Of a stretch of DNA of 64,000 bases, positions 8,417-16,376 are shown piece by piece. Each line of letters opens with the position of its first letter. Within the stretch, counting starts at the first letter, position 1. A program made the position numbers and the translations under genes. A model generated the notes under the pieces. The model was not told where the DNA came from and did not search any database. It saw nothing but the letters and a program-made list of their open reading frames with translations. The stretch is from Streptomyces sp. GSL17-111 (GTDB taxonomy: Bacteria > Actinomycetota > Actinomycetes > Streptomycetales > Streptomycetaceae), in assembly GCF_037911585.1 (NCBI RefSeq), contig NZ_JBAJNS010000001.1:5367001-5431000 (forward strand). Direction: 5' to 3'.

Positions 8417-8884
8417 TCACCCGGCGGCCAGGGCCGGCGCCCGGGCACCGCCTCCCGCCTCGCTCTCCATGGCGGCGATCAGACCGCGCAGGACGACCGC
8501 GAGGCGGACGCGCGGGACGTTCGCCGGATCGTCGAAGCGCAGCAGCGCCCGGCCGCCCCAGGTGCGGCTGTGCCAGTCGTCCAGCGCCGTCGGCTGCCGG
8601 ATGCCCAGGTGCTTCTGCGCGCGCCTGCGGCGGGCGGACTCCCGTTCGTAGGAGAGCCACAGCGCGCGGGCCTCCTCGAGCTCCTCCAGCGCCGCGACCA
8701 GCCGTCCGGCCTCCGGTGACCGGTCGTCGGGGTCGACGCCGGCCCGGGCGCACAGGTGCAGCCAGGTCGCGCGGTGTCCGTAGGGGGCGAATCGTTCGAG
8801 ACATTTGCGCAGGGCCTGCCGTCGCTGGGACGGCGCGCGAGCCGGGTCGCGGACCTGTGCGGCGAGTGCTCTGAAGCCGGCCAA
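8417..8884 (-). CDS. conserved hypothetical protein
   Basis: Soluble basic protein of 155 aa, not recognised. It starts LAGFRALAAQVRDPARAPS and contains a helical ARALWLSYERESARRRRAQKHL segment and an arginine-rich RTWGGRALLRFDDPANVPRVR stretch. The start is a rare TTG at 8884, chosen because GGAGGT lies eight bases upstream and no other start in frame has a ribosome site. The open frame continues upstream without signals and was trimmed. It is transcribed alone, upstream of the MaoC gene. Confidence 0.6.
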   Translation of the reverse strand: MAGFRALAAQVRDPARAPSQRRQALRKCLERFAPYGHRATWLHLCARAGVDPDDRSPEAGRLVAALEELEEARALWLSYERESARRRRAQKHLGIRQPTALDDWHSRTWGGRALLRFDDPANVPRVRLAVVLRGLIAAMESEAGGGARAPALAAG

Positions 8885-9039
8885 GGTATCCCACCTCCGT
8901 CTGCAGGGACCTGACCACCGAGTGGCTGCGGATGGGACGTGCCACACACGCAATCGGCTCCCGTCTACCCCCGGCCGCTCGCCGCACGCGTGCCCGGTGG
9001 CCGGGGAGGGCTCCCGCGACGGGGGTTCCGCCCGGTCAT

Positions 9040-9057
9040 ACCGACTGGTTAGTCTGT
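9040..9057. promoter_or_regulatory. inverted repeat before the SDR-TetR operon
   Basis: ACCGACT, four bases, AGTCTGT: 7-bp arms with one mismatch, 70 bases before the SDR start. The shape is that of a TetR-family operator, and the second gene of the operon is a TetR regulator, so autoregulation is likely. Confidence 0.55.
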
Positions 9058-9127
9058 CGCTTCCCGGTGCGCGTCCCGCGTCACCGGGCCAGGCCCACGC
9101 GGGAGCCCCGAGGGGAAGGACGCGCGC

Positions 9128-9895
9128 ATGACCGACACACGGCGGACGACGGTGGTGGTGACCGGGGCGGGCGGCGGCATCGGCGAGGCCCTCGCCCGCA
9201 GCTACGCCGAACGCGGCGCCCGCGTACTCGTCAACGACCTGGACGCGCGTCGCGCCGAGGCGGTGGCCGCCGACATCGGCGGCACCCCGCTGCCCGGTGA
9301 CGCCTCCGCGATCGTGCCCGAGGCGCTGGAGCTGCTCGACGGCCGGATCGACGTGTTCTGCGCCAACGCCGGCGTCGCGCCCGGCGGGGGGCCCGAAGCA
9401 CCCGACGAGGTGTGGGACGCGGCCTGGGACGTCAACGTGATGGCGCACGTGCGGGCCGCGCGCGCCCTCGTGCCGCACTGGCTGGAGCGGAGCGGCGGCC
9501 GGTTCGTGGCGACCGTCTCGGCGGCCGGGCTGCTCACCATGGTCGGCTCCGCGCCCTACAGCGTCACCAAGCACGCGGCGCTCGCGTTCGCCGAGTGGCT
9601 GTCGGTCACCTACCGGCACCGGGGCATCGAGGTGCACGCGCTGTGCCCGCAGGGCGTGCGCACCGACATGCTGCGCGCGGCCGGGCCCGCCGGGGACCTG
9701 CTCCTGGCGCCCACCGCCATCGAGCCGCACGCGGTGGCCGAGGCGCTGCACGAGGCCGTCGCCGAGGGCCGCTTCCTCGTCCTGCCGCACCCCGAGGTCG
9801 CCGGGTACGCCACCGCCCGCGTCACCGACCCGGACGGCTGGCTCGGCGGGATGAACGCCGTCCAGCGCAAGCTGGAGAAGGGGGCCCGCACATGA
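9128..9895 (+). CDS. short-chain dehydrogenase/reductase
   Basis: NAD(P)-dependent SDR of 255 aa. It shows the nucleotide loop TGAGGGIGEALARSYAERG near residue 11, CANAGVAPGGG for the NAG motif, and the catalytic YSVTKHA (Tyr-x-x-x-Lys). The GAAGGA ribosome site precedes the ATG. It overlaps the following TetR gene by ATGA, so the two are translationally coupled. The substrate is unknown; fatty-acid or alcohol oxidation is plausible from the regulator type. Confidence 0.92.
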   Translation: MTDTRRTTVVVTGAGGGIGEALARSYAERGARVLVNDLDARRAEAVAADIGGTPLPGDASAIVPEALELLDGRIDVFCANAGVAPGGGPEAPDEVWDAAWDVNVMAHVRAARALVPHWLERSGGRFVATVSAAGLLTMVGSAPYSVTKHAALAFAEWLSVTYRHRGIEVHALCPQGVRTDMLRAAGPAGDLLLAPTAIEPHAVAEALHEAVAEGRFLVLPHPEVAGYATARVTDPDGWLGGMNAVQRKLEKGART

Positions 9896-10482
9896 CGGAC
9901 GCCGCACCGGCCCCGGCACCCGTGCCGCAGCGGCTGCTCGCCACGGCCACCCGCCTCTTCGCCGAGCAGGGCTACGACCGCACCTCCGTGCAGGAGATCG
10001 TGGAGGGGGCGGGCGTCACCAAGGGGGCGATGTACCACTACTTCGGCTCCAAGGACGACCTCCTCCACGAGATCTACGCCCGGCTGCTGCGCCTCCAGCA
10101 GGAGCGGCTCGACCAGGTGGCGGCGGGCGACGCGCCCGTGGCGGAACGGCTGCGCGCCGCCGCGGCCGACGTCGTCGTGACCAGTATCGAGAACCTCGAC
10201 GACGCCGCCATCTTCTTCCGGTCCATGCACCAGCTCAGCCCCGAGAAGCAGAAGCAGGTCAGGGCCGAGCGGCGGCGCTACCACGAGCGGTTCCGGGCCC
10301 TGGTGGAGGAGGGCCAGCGCGCGGGCGTGTTCTGCCGCGACACCTCCGCCGAGCTGGTCGTCGACTACCACTTCGGCTCCGTCCACCACCTCTCCGCCTG
10401 GTACCGCGCCGACGGCAGGCTCACCCCGCAGCAGGTGGCCGACCAGCTCGCCGACCTCCTCATGCGCGCCCTGCGCCCCTGA
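9892..10482 (+). CDS. TetR-family regulator coupled to the SDR gene
   Basis: Regulator of 196 aa. Its helix-turn-helix GYDRTSVQEIVEGAGVTKGA is followed by MYHYFGSKDDLLHEIY, a highly standard TetR N terminus. The ligand-binding half contains FFRSMHQLSPEKQKQVRAER, seen in acyl-CoA-responsive TetR proteins. The ATG overlaps the stop of the SDR gene, so the regulator is made with the enzyme. The inverted repeat at 9040-9057 is its probable operator. Confidence 0.88.
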   Translation: MTDAAPAPAPVPQRLLATATRLFAEQGYDRTSVQEIVEGAGVTKGAMYHYFGSKDDLLHEIYARLLRLQQERLDQVAAGDAPVAERLRAAAADVVVTSIENLDDAAIFFRSMHQLSPEKQKQVRAERRRYHERFRALVEEGQRAGVFCRDTSAELVVDYHFGSVHHLSAWYRADGRLTPQQVADQLADLLMRALRP

Positions 10483-10548
10483 GCGCGCCCCACGCCCCGT
10501 GCGAAACGTCCAGGTGAGGCGCGGCCGGGACGGGGTAGACGCCCGCGT

Positions 10549-12054
10549 ATGCCTGGACGACTGCGCACCTGGGACCACGCGCTCTTCGCCGCCGTGGCCG
10601 ACCGCCACTGGCCCGGCGCCGAACGCGCCCTGCCCGGGCTGAGCCACACCGCCGACCGCAGCCGCCTGTGGCTCGGACTGGCCGCCACCATGGCGTTCTC
10701 CGGCCTCGGCGGCGTGAAGGCCCGCCGGGCCGCCGTACGGGGCGTCGCCTCACTCGCCGTGGCCTCCGCCACCGTGAACACGATCGCGAAGGGGGCGGTG
10801 CGGCGGCGGCGTCCGATACTCGACGCGGTCCCGGCGATCCGGCACCTGAAGGCGCAGCCGGTCACCACCTCCTTCCCCTCGGGCCATGCCGCCTCCGCCG
10901 CCGCGTTCGCCACCGGGGTCGCCCTGGAGTCCCGCGGCTGGGGCGCGCTGGTCGCGCCGCTGGCCGCGTCCGTCGCGTTCTCCCGCGTGTACACCGGCGT
11001 CCACTATCCGAGCGACGTCCTGGCCGGGGCGGCGATCGGGGCGGGGGCGGCCGTTCTCGTCCGCCGGCTGCTCACCCCGCGCCCGCCGGCGCCGCCGTCC
11101 CAGCCGCTGGTGACCGCGCCCGCGCTGCCCGCCGGCCGGGGGCTGTGCGTCGTGGCCAACCCGGGCTCCGGGACGGCGGAGACGCTGCACGAACTGCGCA
11201 CCGAAATCCCCGAGGCCGCCTTCACCGTCTGGAGCCCGGACTCGGGCCCCCTCACCGACGCCCTGGAGGAGGCCGCCGCCCGCGCGGCCGAGGAGGGCGG
11301 CGCGCTCGGCGTCCTCGGCGGGGACGGGACGGTCGGCGCCGCCGCGCCCGTGGCCCTGCGGCACGACGTGCCGCTGGCCGTGCTGCCCGGCGGCACCTTC
11401 AACCACCTCGCCCTCGACCTCGGCATCCACCGACCCGCCGACGTGCTGCGCGCGCTGGAGAGCGGGGACGCCATCGCCGTCGACGTGGCCCGCTTCGTCC
11501 CCGGCCCCGACGCCGAGCGGCACGGCGGGGTGGGGCACTTCGTCAACACCTTCAGCCTCGGTGCCTACGGGGAGCTGGTGGAGGTGCGGGAGCGGTGGAG
11601 CGGCCGCGTCGGCTCCTGGCCCGCCTCGCTGCTGGCGGCCTTCACGGTGCTGCGGCACGCCCGCCCGGTGGAGCTGACCATCAACGGGCGACGCCGCTCG
11701 GTGTGGCTGCTGTTCGCGGGCAACTGCGCGTACTCCGCCCTCGGCGGCACCGCCGCGCGACGCTCCAACCTCGCCGACGGCCAGCTGGAGGTGCACGTCG
11801 TCCACGGCGGGCGCTGGGCGCGGGTGCGGCTGCTGTCCGCCGCCGCCACCGGACTGCTGCACCGCTCGCCCGTCCACGCCGCCGCCCGGGTGGCGGCCGT
11901 CCGGCTCACCGGCATCCGGCCCGGCACGGTCTGCGCCTTCGACGGCGAGACGGCCCCCGCGCCGCCGGAGCTCCTGCTCGACAAGGAGGAGCGGCGGCTG
12001 ACCGTCTACCGCCCGCTGCCCGTGTGGCTGACGGGCCTGGACCCGTCCTGGTGA
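10549..12054 (+). CDS. PAP2 phosphatase-diacylglycerol kinase fusion protein
   Basis: Two-domain lipid enzyme of 501 aa. The membrane PAP2 domain (residues 1-175) has all three motifs: KGAVRRRRP (80-88), PSGH (110-113) and SRVYTGVHYPSD. After a proline-rich linker, a DAGK/LCB5-type lipid kinase domain (about 190-500) contains ANPGSGT, GGDGTV (near 258) and PGGTFNHLALDLG. One half removes a lipid phosphate and the other adds one, so it may interconvert phosphatidate and diacylglycerol or act in undecaprenyl or sphingoid lipid turnover (inference). TAGACG seven bases before the ATG suggests a leaderless transcript. Confidence 0.88.
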   Translation: MPGRLRTWDHALFAAVADRHWPGAERALPGLSHTADRSRLWLGLAATMAFSGLGGVKARRAAVRGVASLAVASATVNTIAKGAVRRRRPILDAVPAIRHLKAQPVTTSFPSGHAASAAAFATGVALESRGWGALVAPLAASVAFSRVYTGVHYPSDVLAGAAIGAGAAVLVRRLLTPRPPAPPSQPLVTAPALPAGRGLCVVANPGSGTAETLHELRTEIPEAAFTVWSPDSGPLTDALEEAAARAAEEGGALGVLGGDGTVGAAAPVALRHDVPLAVLPGGTFNHLALDLGIHRPADVLRALESGDAIAVDVARFVPGPDAERHGGVGHFVNTFSLGAYGELVEVRERWSGRVGSWPASLLAAFTVLRHARPVELTINGRRRSVWLLFAGNCAYSALGGTAARRSNLADGQLEVHVVHGGRWARVRLLSAAATGLLHRSPVHAAARVAAVRLTGIRPGTVCAFDGETAPAPPELLLDKEERRLTVYRPLPVWLTGLDPSW

Positions 12055-12073
12055 CGCCGCCGGGCGCGGCGGC

Positions 12074-12568
12074 TCAGCCCGGCAGGGCGGCCAGCGCCCC
12101 CTCCACGGTCTCCTCCGGGGTGCCGCCGATGTCGACGGCCGCGCCCGGCTCGTCGTCGTGCAGCGGTTCCAGGGCGTCGAACTGCGAGCGCAGCAGCGAC
12201 GGGGGCATGAAGTGGCCGCGCCGCTCGCCGAGCCGCCGCGCCACGAGCTCGGGGGAGCCGTCCAGGTGCAGGAAGAACACGCCCGGCGCGGCCGAGCGCA
12301 GCCGGTCGCGGTAGCGCCGCTTGAGCGCCGAGCACGTCACGACGCCCCCCGCGCCGCCCTGCCCGGCGAGCCAGTCGGCGATGGCGTCCAGCCAGGGCGC
12401 CCGGTCCTCGTCCGTCAGCGGGGTGCCGGCGGCCATCTTGGCCACGTTGCCCGGCGGGTGGAAGTCGTCGGCCTCCGCGTAGGGGACGGTCAGCCGCTCG
12501 GCCAGCCGCGTGCCCACCGTCGTCTTGCCCGAACCCGACACACCCATGACCACGACCAGAGCCGTCAC
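12074..12568 (-). CDS. gntK: gluconokinase
   Basis: ATP-dependent kinase making 6-phosphogluconate from gluconate, 164 aa. The Walker A loop is MGVSGSGKTTVG at residues 8-19, followed by YAEADDFHPPGNVAKMAAGTPL and CSALKRRYRDRLR, both diagnostic of GntK. The start is GTG at 12568, which overlaps the stop of the preceding DUF202 gene as GTGA. A link between DUF202 membrane proteins and gluconate is not known to me; the coupling may only ensure co-expression. It is convergent with the lipid phosphatase-kinase gene, 19 bp away. Confidence 0.92.
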   Translation of the reverse strand: MTALVVVMGVSGSGKTTVGTRLAERLTVPYAEADDFHPPGNVAKMAAGTPLTDEDRAPWLDAIADWLAGQGGAGGVVTCSALKRRYRDRLRSAAPGVFFLHLDGSPELVARRLGERRGHFMPPSLLRSQFDALEPLHDDEPGAAVDIGGTPEETVEGALAALPG

Positions 12569-12903
12569 CGGAGCATCACCACTCCCACCGTTGCGAGGAC
12601 CACCGTGCAACCCGCCACCGCCGAGGCGGCCAGCGGGCTCAGCGGTGCCGGCCGGGCGCCGCTCAGCCCGCCGGACCTGCGGTGCGCGAGCCCGGCGAGC
12701 AGCAGGCCGGTCGCCAGCACCACCGCCACCGCACCGTACCCGTCCGCACCGGAACCCTCCGTCACGGCCTGCCGGACGAGCAGGACGCACGCCACGGCGC
12801 AGGCCAGCGTCGTCCGCCGCCAGGCCAGCCGCGTCCGCTCCGGCTGCACGCCGGGATCGCGTGGGCCGGGACCCGGCGGGCCGGGTCGGGGCGGGCCGCT
12901 CAC
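12565..12903 (-). CDS. DUF202 membrane protein (second copy)
   Basis: Small membrane protein of 112 aa. After a proline/glycine-rich N terminus, QPERTRLAWRRTTLACAVACV is the DUF202 signature, followed by three predicted membrane helices ending in LATVGVVMLR. Its GTG start overlaps the upstream DUF202 stop as GTGA, and its own stop overlaps the gntK start. Function of DUF202 is unknown; actinobacteria often carry such tandem pairs. Confidence 0.8.
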   Translation of the reverse strand: MSGPPRPGPPGPGPRDPGVQPERTRLAWRRTTLACAVACVLLVRQAVTEGSGADGYGAVAVVLATGLLLAGLAHRRSGGLSGARPAPLSPLAASAVAGCTVVLATVGVVMLR

Positions 12904-13265
12904 CGGCCGCCGTTCACGACCACGGCGACGGCCACCACCACGGCGGCCAGCGCCGTGCCGACGCCGAGGAAGGCGGGGAACCGCGACGCCGGAAGGTCCT
13001 CCCCGCGCCGCATGGCCAGCTCGCAGCGCACCCAGTGGTGCACGGCCCGCACCGCGCACAGGGCGCCGCCCACCAGCAGGACGACGGCGGCGCCCGTCCG
13101 CATGCCGGGCCCGAGCCGGGTGAGGAACTGGTCGGCCGCGATTCCGCCGGCCACCAGGGCCAGCCCTGTCCGCACCCAGGCGAGGAACGTCCGCTCGTTG
13201 GCCAGGGAGAACCGGTAGTCGGGCGTCGTGCCCTCCGCGCGCACCCGGCGCGGGTCGAACCACAT
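12900..13265 (-). CDS. DUF202/YidH-family membrane protein (first copy)
   Basis: YidH-like protein of about 121 aa with the core PDYRFSLANERTFLAWVRTG and three hydrophobic segments. The start is uncertain. GTG at 13295 lacks a usable ribosome site, whereas ATG 13265 (MWFDPRR) or GTG 13271 follow GGAGGA at 13284-13289. I chose 13265 because family members commonly begin with MWF. It is first in a three-gene chain with overlapping stops and starts leading to gluconokinase. Confidence 0.82.
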   Translation of the reverse strand: MWFDPRRVRAEGTTPDYRFSLANERTFLAWVRTGLALVAGGIAADQFLTRLGPGMRTGAAVVLLVGGALCAVRAVHHWVRCELAMRRGEDLPASRFPAFLGVGTALAAVVVAVAVVVNGGR

Positions 13266-13463
13266 GCGCACCGCTCGCCACGTTCCTCCGCTCACCCCGC
13301 GAGCGTATCCCCGGTGGACGCGTGCGGCGGGGACGGTACCCGGCGGAGGCGCCTACACGGCGCGACCGGCGGTCCGCTTGCCGCCGGGCCACAAGCCGGG
13401 CCGCCCGCCACGGGCCCCCGTTGTGGCCCGGCGCAGCCTGCGCACCGCAGGCCGCCGCGATGG

Positions 13464-13493
13464 TTGACGACGCCATCTACCCACGGGTAGTCC
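13464..13493 (+). promoter_or_regulatory. promoter with internal palindrome for the FAD dehydrogenase
   Basis: TTGACG (13464-13469), 18 bp, TAGTCC (13488-13493), then six bases to the ATG, giving a leaderless transcript. CTACCC-AC-GGGTAG (13477-13490) lies between the two boxes and overlaps the -10, a good position for a repressor. No regulator gene is adjacent. Confidence 0.55.
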
Positions 13494-13499
13494 TGCGGC

Positions 13500-15155
13500 A
13501 TGACGTACGACGCGGACGTGATCGTGATCGGGGCCGGGCTGGCCGGGCTGGCCGCGACGGCCGAGCTGGCCGACGCCGGGCGCCGGGTGATCCTCCTCGA
13601 CCAGGAGCCCGAGCAGTCGCTCGGCGGCCAGGCGCACTGGTCCTTCGGCGGGCTGTTCCTCGTGGACTCCCCCGAGCAGCGCCGGCTGCGCATCCGCGAC
13701 AGCCGCGCACTGGCCTGGCAGGACTGGCTGGGCACGGCCGGCTTCGACCGCCCCGAGGACCACTGGCCGCGCCGCTGGGCCGAGGCCTACGTCGACTTCG
13801 CCGCCGGGGAGAAGCGGGCCTGGCTGCGCGCCCAGGGCGTGCGCCTGTTCCCCGTCGTCGGCTGGGCCGAACGCGGCGGCTACGACGCCACCGGGCACGG
13901 CAACTCCGTCCCCCGCTTCCACATCACCTGGGGCACCGGCCCCGGCCTGGTCGAACCCTTCGAGCGGCGGGTCCGCGAGGGCGCCGCACGCGGGCTGGTC
14001 GACCTGCGCTTCCGGCACCGCGTGACGGGGCTGGCCCGCTCGGCCGGGGCCGTGGACACCGTGACCGGGGAGGTCCTGGTGCCCAGCGACGCCGCACGCG
14101 GCACCGCCAGCAGCCGCGCGGTGGTGGGCACCTTCGAGCTGCGCGCCCAGGCCGTCGTCGTCACCTCCGGCGGCATCGGCGGCGACCACGACCTCGTCCG
14201 CGCCAACTGGCCCGCCCGGCTCGGCACGCCGCCGCGTCGGCTGCTCTCCGGCGTGCCCGCCCACGTCGACGGCGCCATGCTCGGCGTCACCGAGGCGGCC
14301 GGCGGACGCGTCGTCAACCGGGACCGCATGTGGCACTACACCGAGGGCATCGAGAACTGGGACCCGATCTGGGCACGGCACGGCATCCGCATCCTGCCCG
14401 GCCCCTCCAGCCTCTGGCTCGACGCCACCGGGCGGCGCCTGCCGGTGCCCCTCTTCCCCGGCTTCGACACCCTCGGCACGCTCGAACACATCATGCGGAC
14501 CGGGCACGAGTACACCTGGTTCGTGCTGACCCGGAAGATCATCGAGAAGGAGTTCGCCCTCTCCGGCTCCGAGCAGAACCCCGACCTGACGGGTCGCAGC
14601 ATCCGGGACGTGCTCGGCCGCGCCCGGTCCGGCGCGCCGGGCCCGGTGCGCGCCTTCATGGAGCACGGGCCGGACTTCGTCGTCGAACGCGACCTGGACG
14701 CCCTCGTGCGCGGCATGAACGCCCTCACCGGGGACGGCCTCCTCGACGCGGACCGGCTGCGCGGCGAGATCCTCGCCCGGGACCGGGAGGTCGCCAACCC
14801 CTTCAGTAAGGACCTCCAGGTCACCGCGGTGCGCGGGGCGCGCGCCTACCTCGGCGACAAGCTCATCCGGGTGGCGTCCCCGCACCGGCTCCTGGACCCC
14901 AAGGCCGGGCCGCTCATCGCCGTCCGGCTCAACATCCTCACCCGCAAGACCCTCGGCGGGCTGGAGACGGACCTGTCCTCCCGGGTGCTCACCGACGGCG
15001 GCGAGCCGCTGCCCGGCGTCTACGCGGCGGGCGAGGCGGCGGGGTTCGGCGGGGGCGGCGTCCACGGGTACCGCTCCCTGGAGGGCACCTTCCTCGGCGG
15101 CTGCCTCTTCTCGGGCCGAACGGCCGGCCGGGCGGCGGCCCGCGCCGTGGGCTGA
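13500..15155 (+). CDS. FAD-binding dehydrogenase (ketosteroid dehydrogenase-like)
   Basis: Flavoprotein of 551 aa. The N-terminal ADVIVIGAGLAGLAATAEL is the FAD-binding loop, and GQAHWSFGGLFLVDSPEQRR follows. The C-terminal AAGEAAGFGGGGVHGYRSLE with FLGGCLFSGRTAGR is typical of the fumarate reductase/3-ketosteroid-delta-1-dehydrogenase family. It matches the COG3573-type predicted oxidoreductases, whose substrate is unknown, so I do not assign steroid activity. It stands alone between a palindromic promoter and a small hairpin at 15179. Confidence 0.85.
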   Translation: MTYDADVIVIGAGLAGLAATAELADAGRRVILLDQEPEQSLGGQAHWSFGGLFLVDSPEQRRLRIRDSRALAWQDWLGTAGFDRPEDHWPRRWAEAYVDFAAGEKRAWLRAQGVRLFPVVGWAERGGYDATGHGNSVPRFHITWGTGPGLVEPFERRVREGAARGLVDLRFRHRVTGLARSAGAVDTVTGEVLVPSDAARGTASSRAVVGTFELRAQAVVVTSGGIGGDHDLVRANWPARLGTPPRRLLSGVPAHVDGAMLGVTEAAGGRVVNRDRMWHYTEGIENWDPIWARHGIRILPGPSSLWLDATGRRLPVPLFPGFDTLGTLEHIMRTGHEYTWFVLTRKIIEKEFALSGSEQNPDLTGRSIRDVLGRARSGAPGPVRAFMEHGPDFVVERDLDALVRGMNALTGDGLLDADRLRGEILARDREVANPFSKDLQVTAVRGARAYLGDKLIRVASPHRLLDPKAGPLIAVRLNILTRKTLGGLETDLSSRVLTDGGEPLPGVYAAGEAAGFGGGGVHGYRSLEGTFLGGCLFSGRTAGRAAARAVG

Positions 15156-15178
15156 GGGCCCGCCGGTGCCCCTGGCTC

Positions 15179-15197
15179 GCCCGACTCCCCGTCGGGC
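15179..15197. terminator. hairpin after the FAD dehydrogenase
   Basis: GCCCGAC-TCCCC-GTCGGGC, a 7-bp perfect stem 24 bases after the stop. No T-run follows. Confidence 0.45.
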
Positions 15198-15334
15198 AGG
15201 GGGAGACGGCCCAGCACCGGGCGCAGCACCGACAGAACTGCCGCAACCGGACACCCTCCGCACAGGGTCGGTCGCACGCGGCTCAATTCGGGGTTGACGG
15301 CGGTCAGTTGGTGACGGTTGGGTGAGCCCCGACC

Positions 15335-16285
15335 ATGACTCCACCACCTCCCTCCTTCAAGCTGGGACGGCGGGGACAGAGCCGCGCCATCGACCCGGCC
15401 CTGGACGACGCCGCACTGGCCGCCGCCCGCGACGCGCTCAGCCGCGGCCGCTGGGCCGAAGCCCGCACCCTGCTGATCGCCACCCACGACGACTGGGACC
15501 GGCGCGGCCACCGCGTCCTCGTCCTCGCCCACGCCACCGGCGCCCTCACCTGGGCCCACGAGTGGCGGCTCACCGAGCCCGACAGCCCCGAGGCCGCCCT
15601 GCTGTTCGGCTGCGCCGCCGTGGTGCGCGCGGTGCGCGGCAAGGGCTCGCCCGACCGGGCCGAGACCGCCGTCGTCGCGGCCCAGCGCGCCGCTCCCCGG
15701 GACCCGACGCCGTGGCTCGCCCGGCTCCTCCTCGCCCACCACCGCGACGCGCCCGACGCCTTCCGGGACGCCTTCGAGGCCCTGCGCGAGCGTCACCCCG
15801 ACCACCACCAGGCGCACCACCTGGTGACGACGCGGCTGGCGGCGGCCACTCCGCCCTCCCCTCACGTCGCGCACCCCGTCTACGACTTCGCCCGGGAGGC
15901 GGCCGAACGGGCCCCCGCCGACTCGCCCCTGGCGCTGCTGCCCGTCGTCGCGCACGCCGAGCGGTTCCGGGTGCTCGTCGGGGCCGGGGAGGTGCCGCCC
16001 GACCCCGCCGCCACCGGCCACTGGACCAGCCGGCGTGCCCGCACAGCCGTGCGCGGCGCCTTCGACTGGTGGCTGGAGTGGGGTACCGAGGAGGGTCACC
16101 CGCGCCGCCTGATCGACCTCAACCACCTGGCCTACGCCAAGTACCACGAGGGCCGGATGGCCGAGGCCGCCGCGCTGTTCCAGCGCATCGGCCCGCACGT
16201 CACGCACGCGCCCTGGTCGTTCTCCGGCGACGACCCGAACACGGCCTTCCGCACGGCCCGCGACCACGCCTTCGGGCTCACGTGA
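15335..16285 (+). CDS. TPR-like conserved hypothetical protein
   Basis: Soluble 316-aa protein I do not recognise by name. It is helical and repeat-like: DALSRGRWAEARTLLIATH, then AAQRAAPRDPTPWLARLLL, and near the end YAKYHEGRMAEAAALFQRIG. These resemble tetratricopeptide-type helix pairs, so a scaffold or binding role is likely. It precedes the permease-amine oxidase pair by 91 bp in the same direction, so shared transcription is possible but not certain. Confidence 0.6.
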   Translation: MTPPPPSFKLGRRGQSRAIDPALDDAALAAARDALSRGRWAEARTLLIATHDDWDRRGHRVLVLAHATGALTWAHEWRLTEPDSPEAALLFGCAAVVRAVRGKGSPDRAETAVVAAQRAAPRDPTPWLARLLLAHHRDAPDAFRDAFEALRERHPDHHQAHHLVTTRLAAATPPSPHVAHPVYDFAREAAERAPADSPLALLPVVAHAERFRVLVGAGEVPPDPAATGHWTSRRARTAVRGAFDWWLEWGTEEGHPRRLIDLNHLAYAKYHEGRMAEAAALFQRIGPHVTHAPWSFSGDDPNTAFRTARDHAFGLT

Positions 16286-16376
16286 ACCGGCCCGCGCCGG
16301 ACGCGCACCGGCCCGCGCCGACCGCCGCGCGCACCCAGGACGTCCCCGCACCAGGACCCTCAGGAGAGGAACGGGC

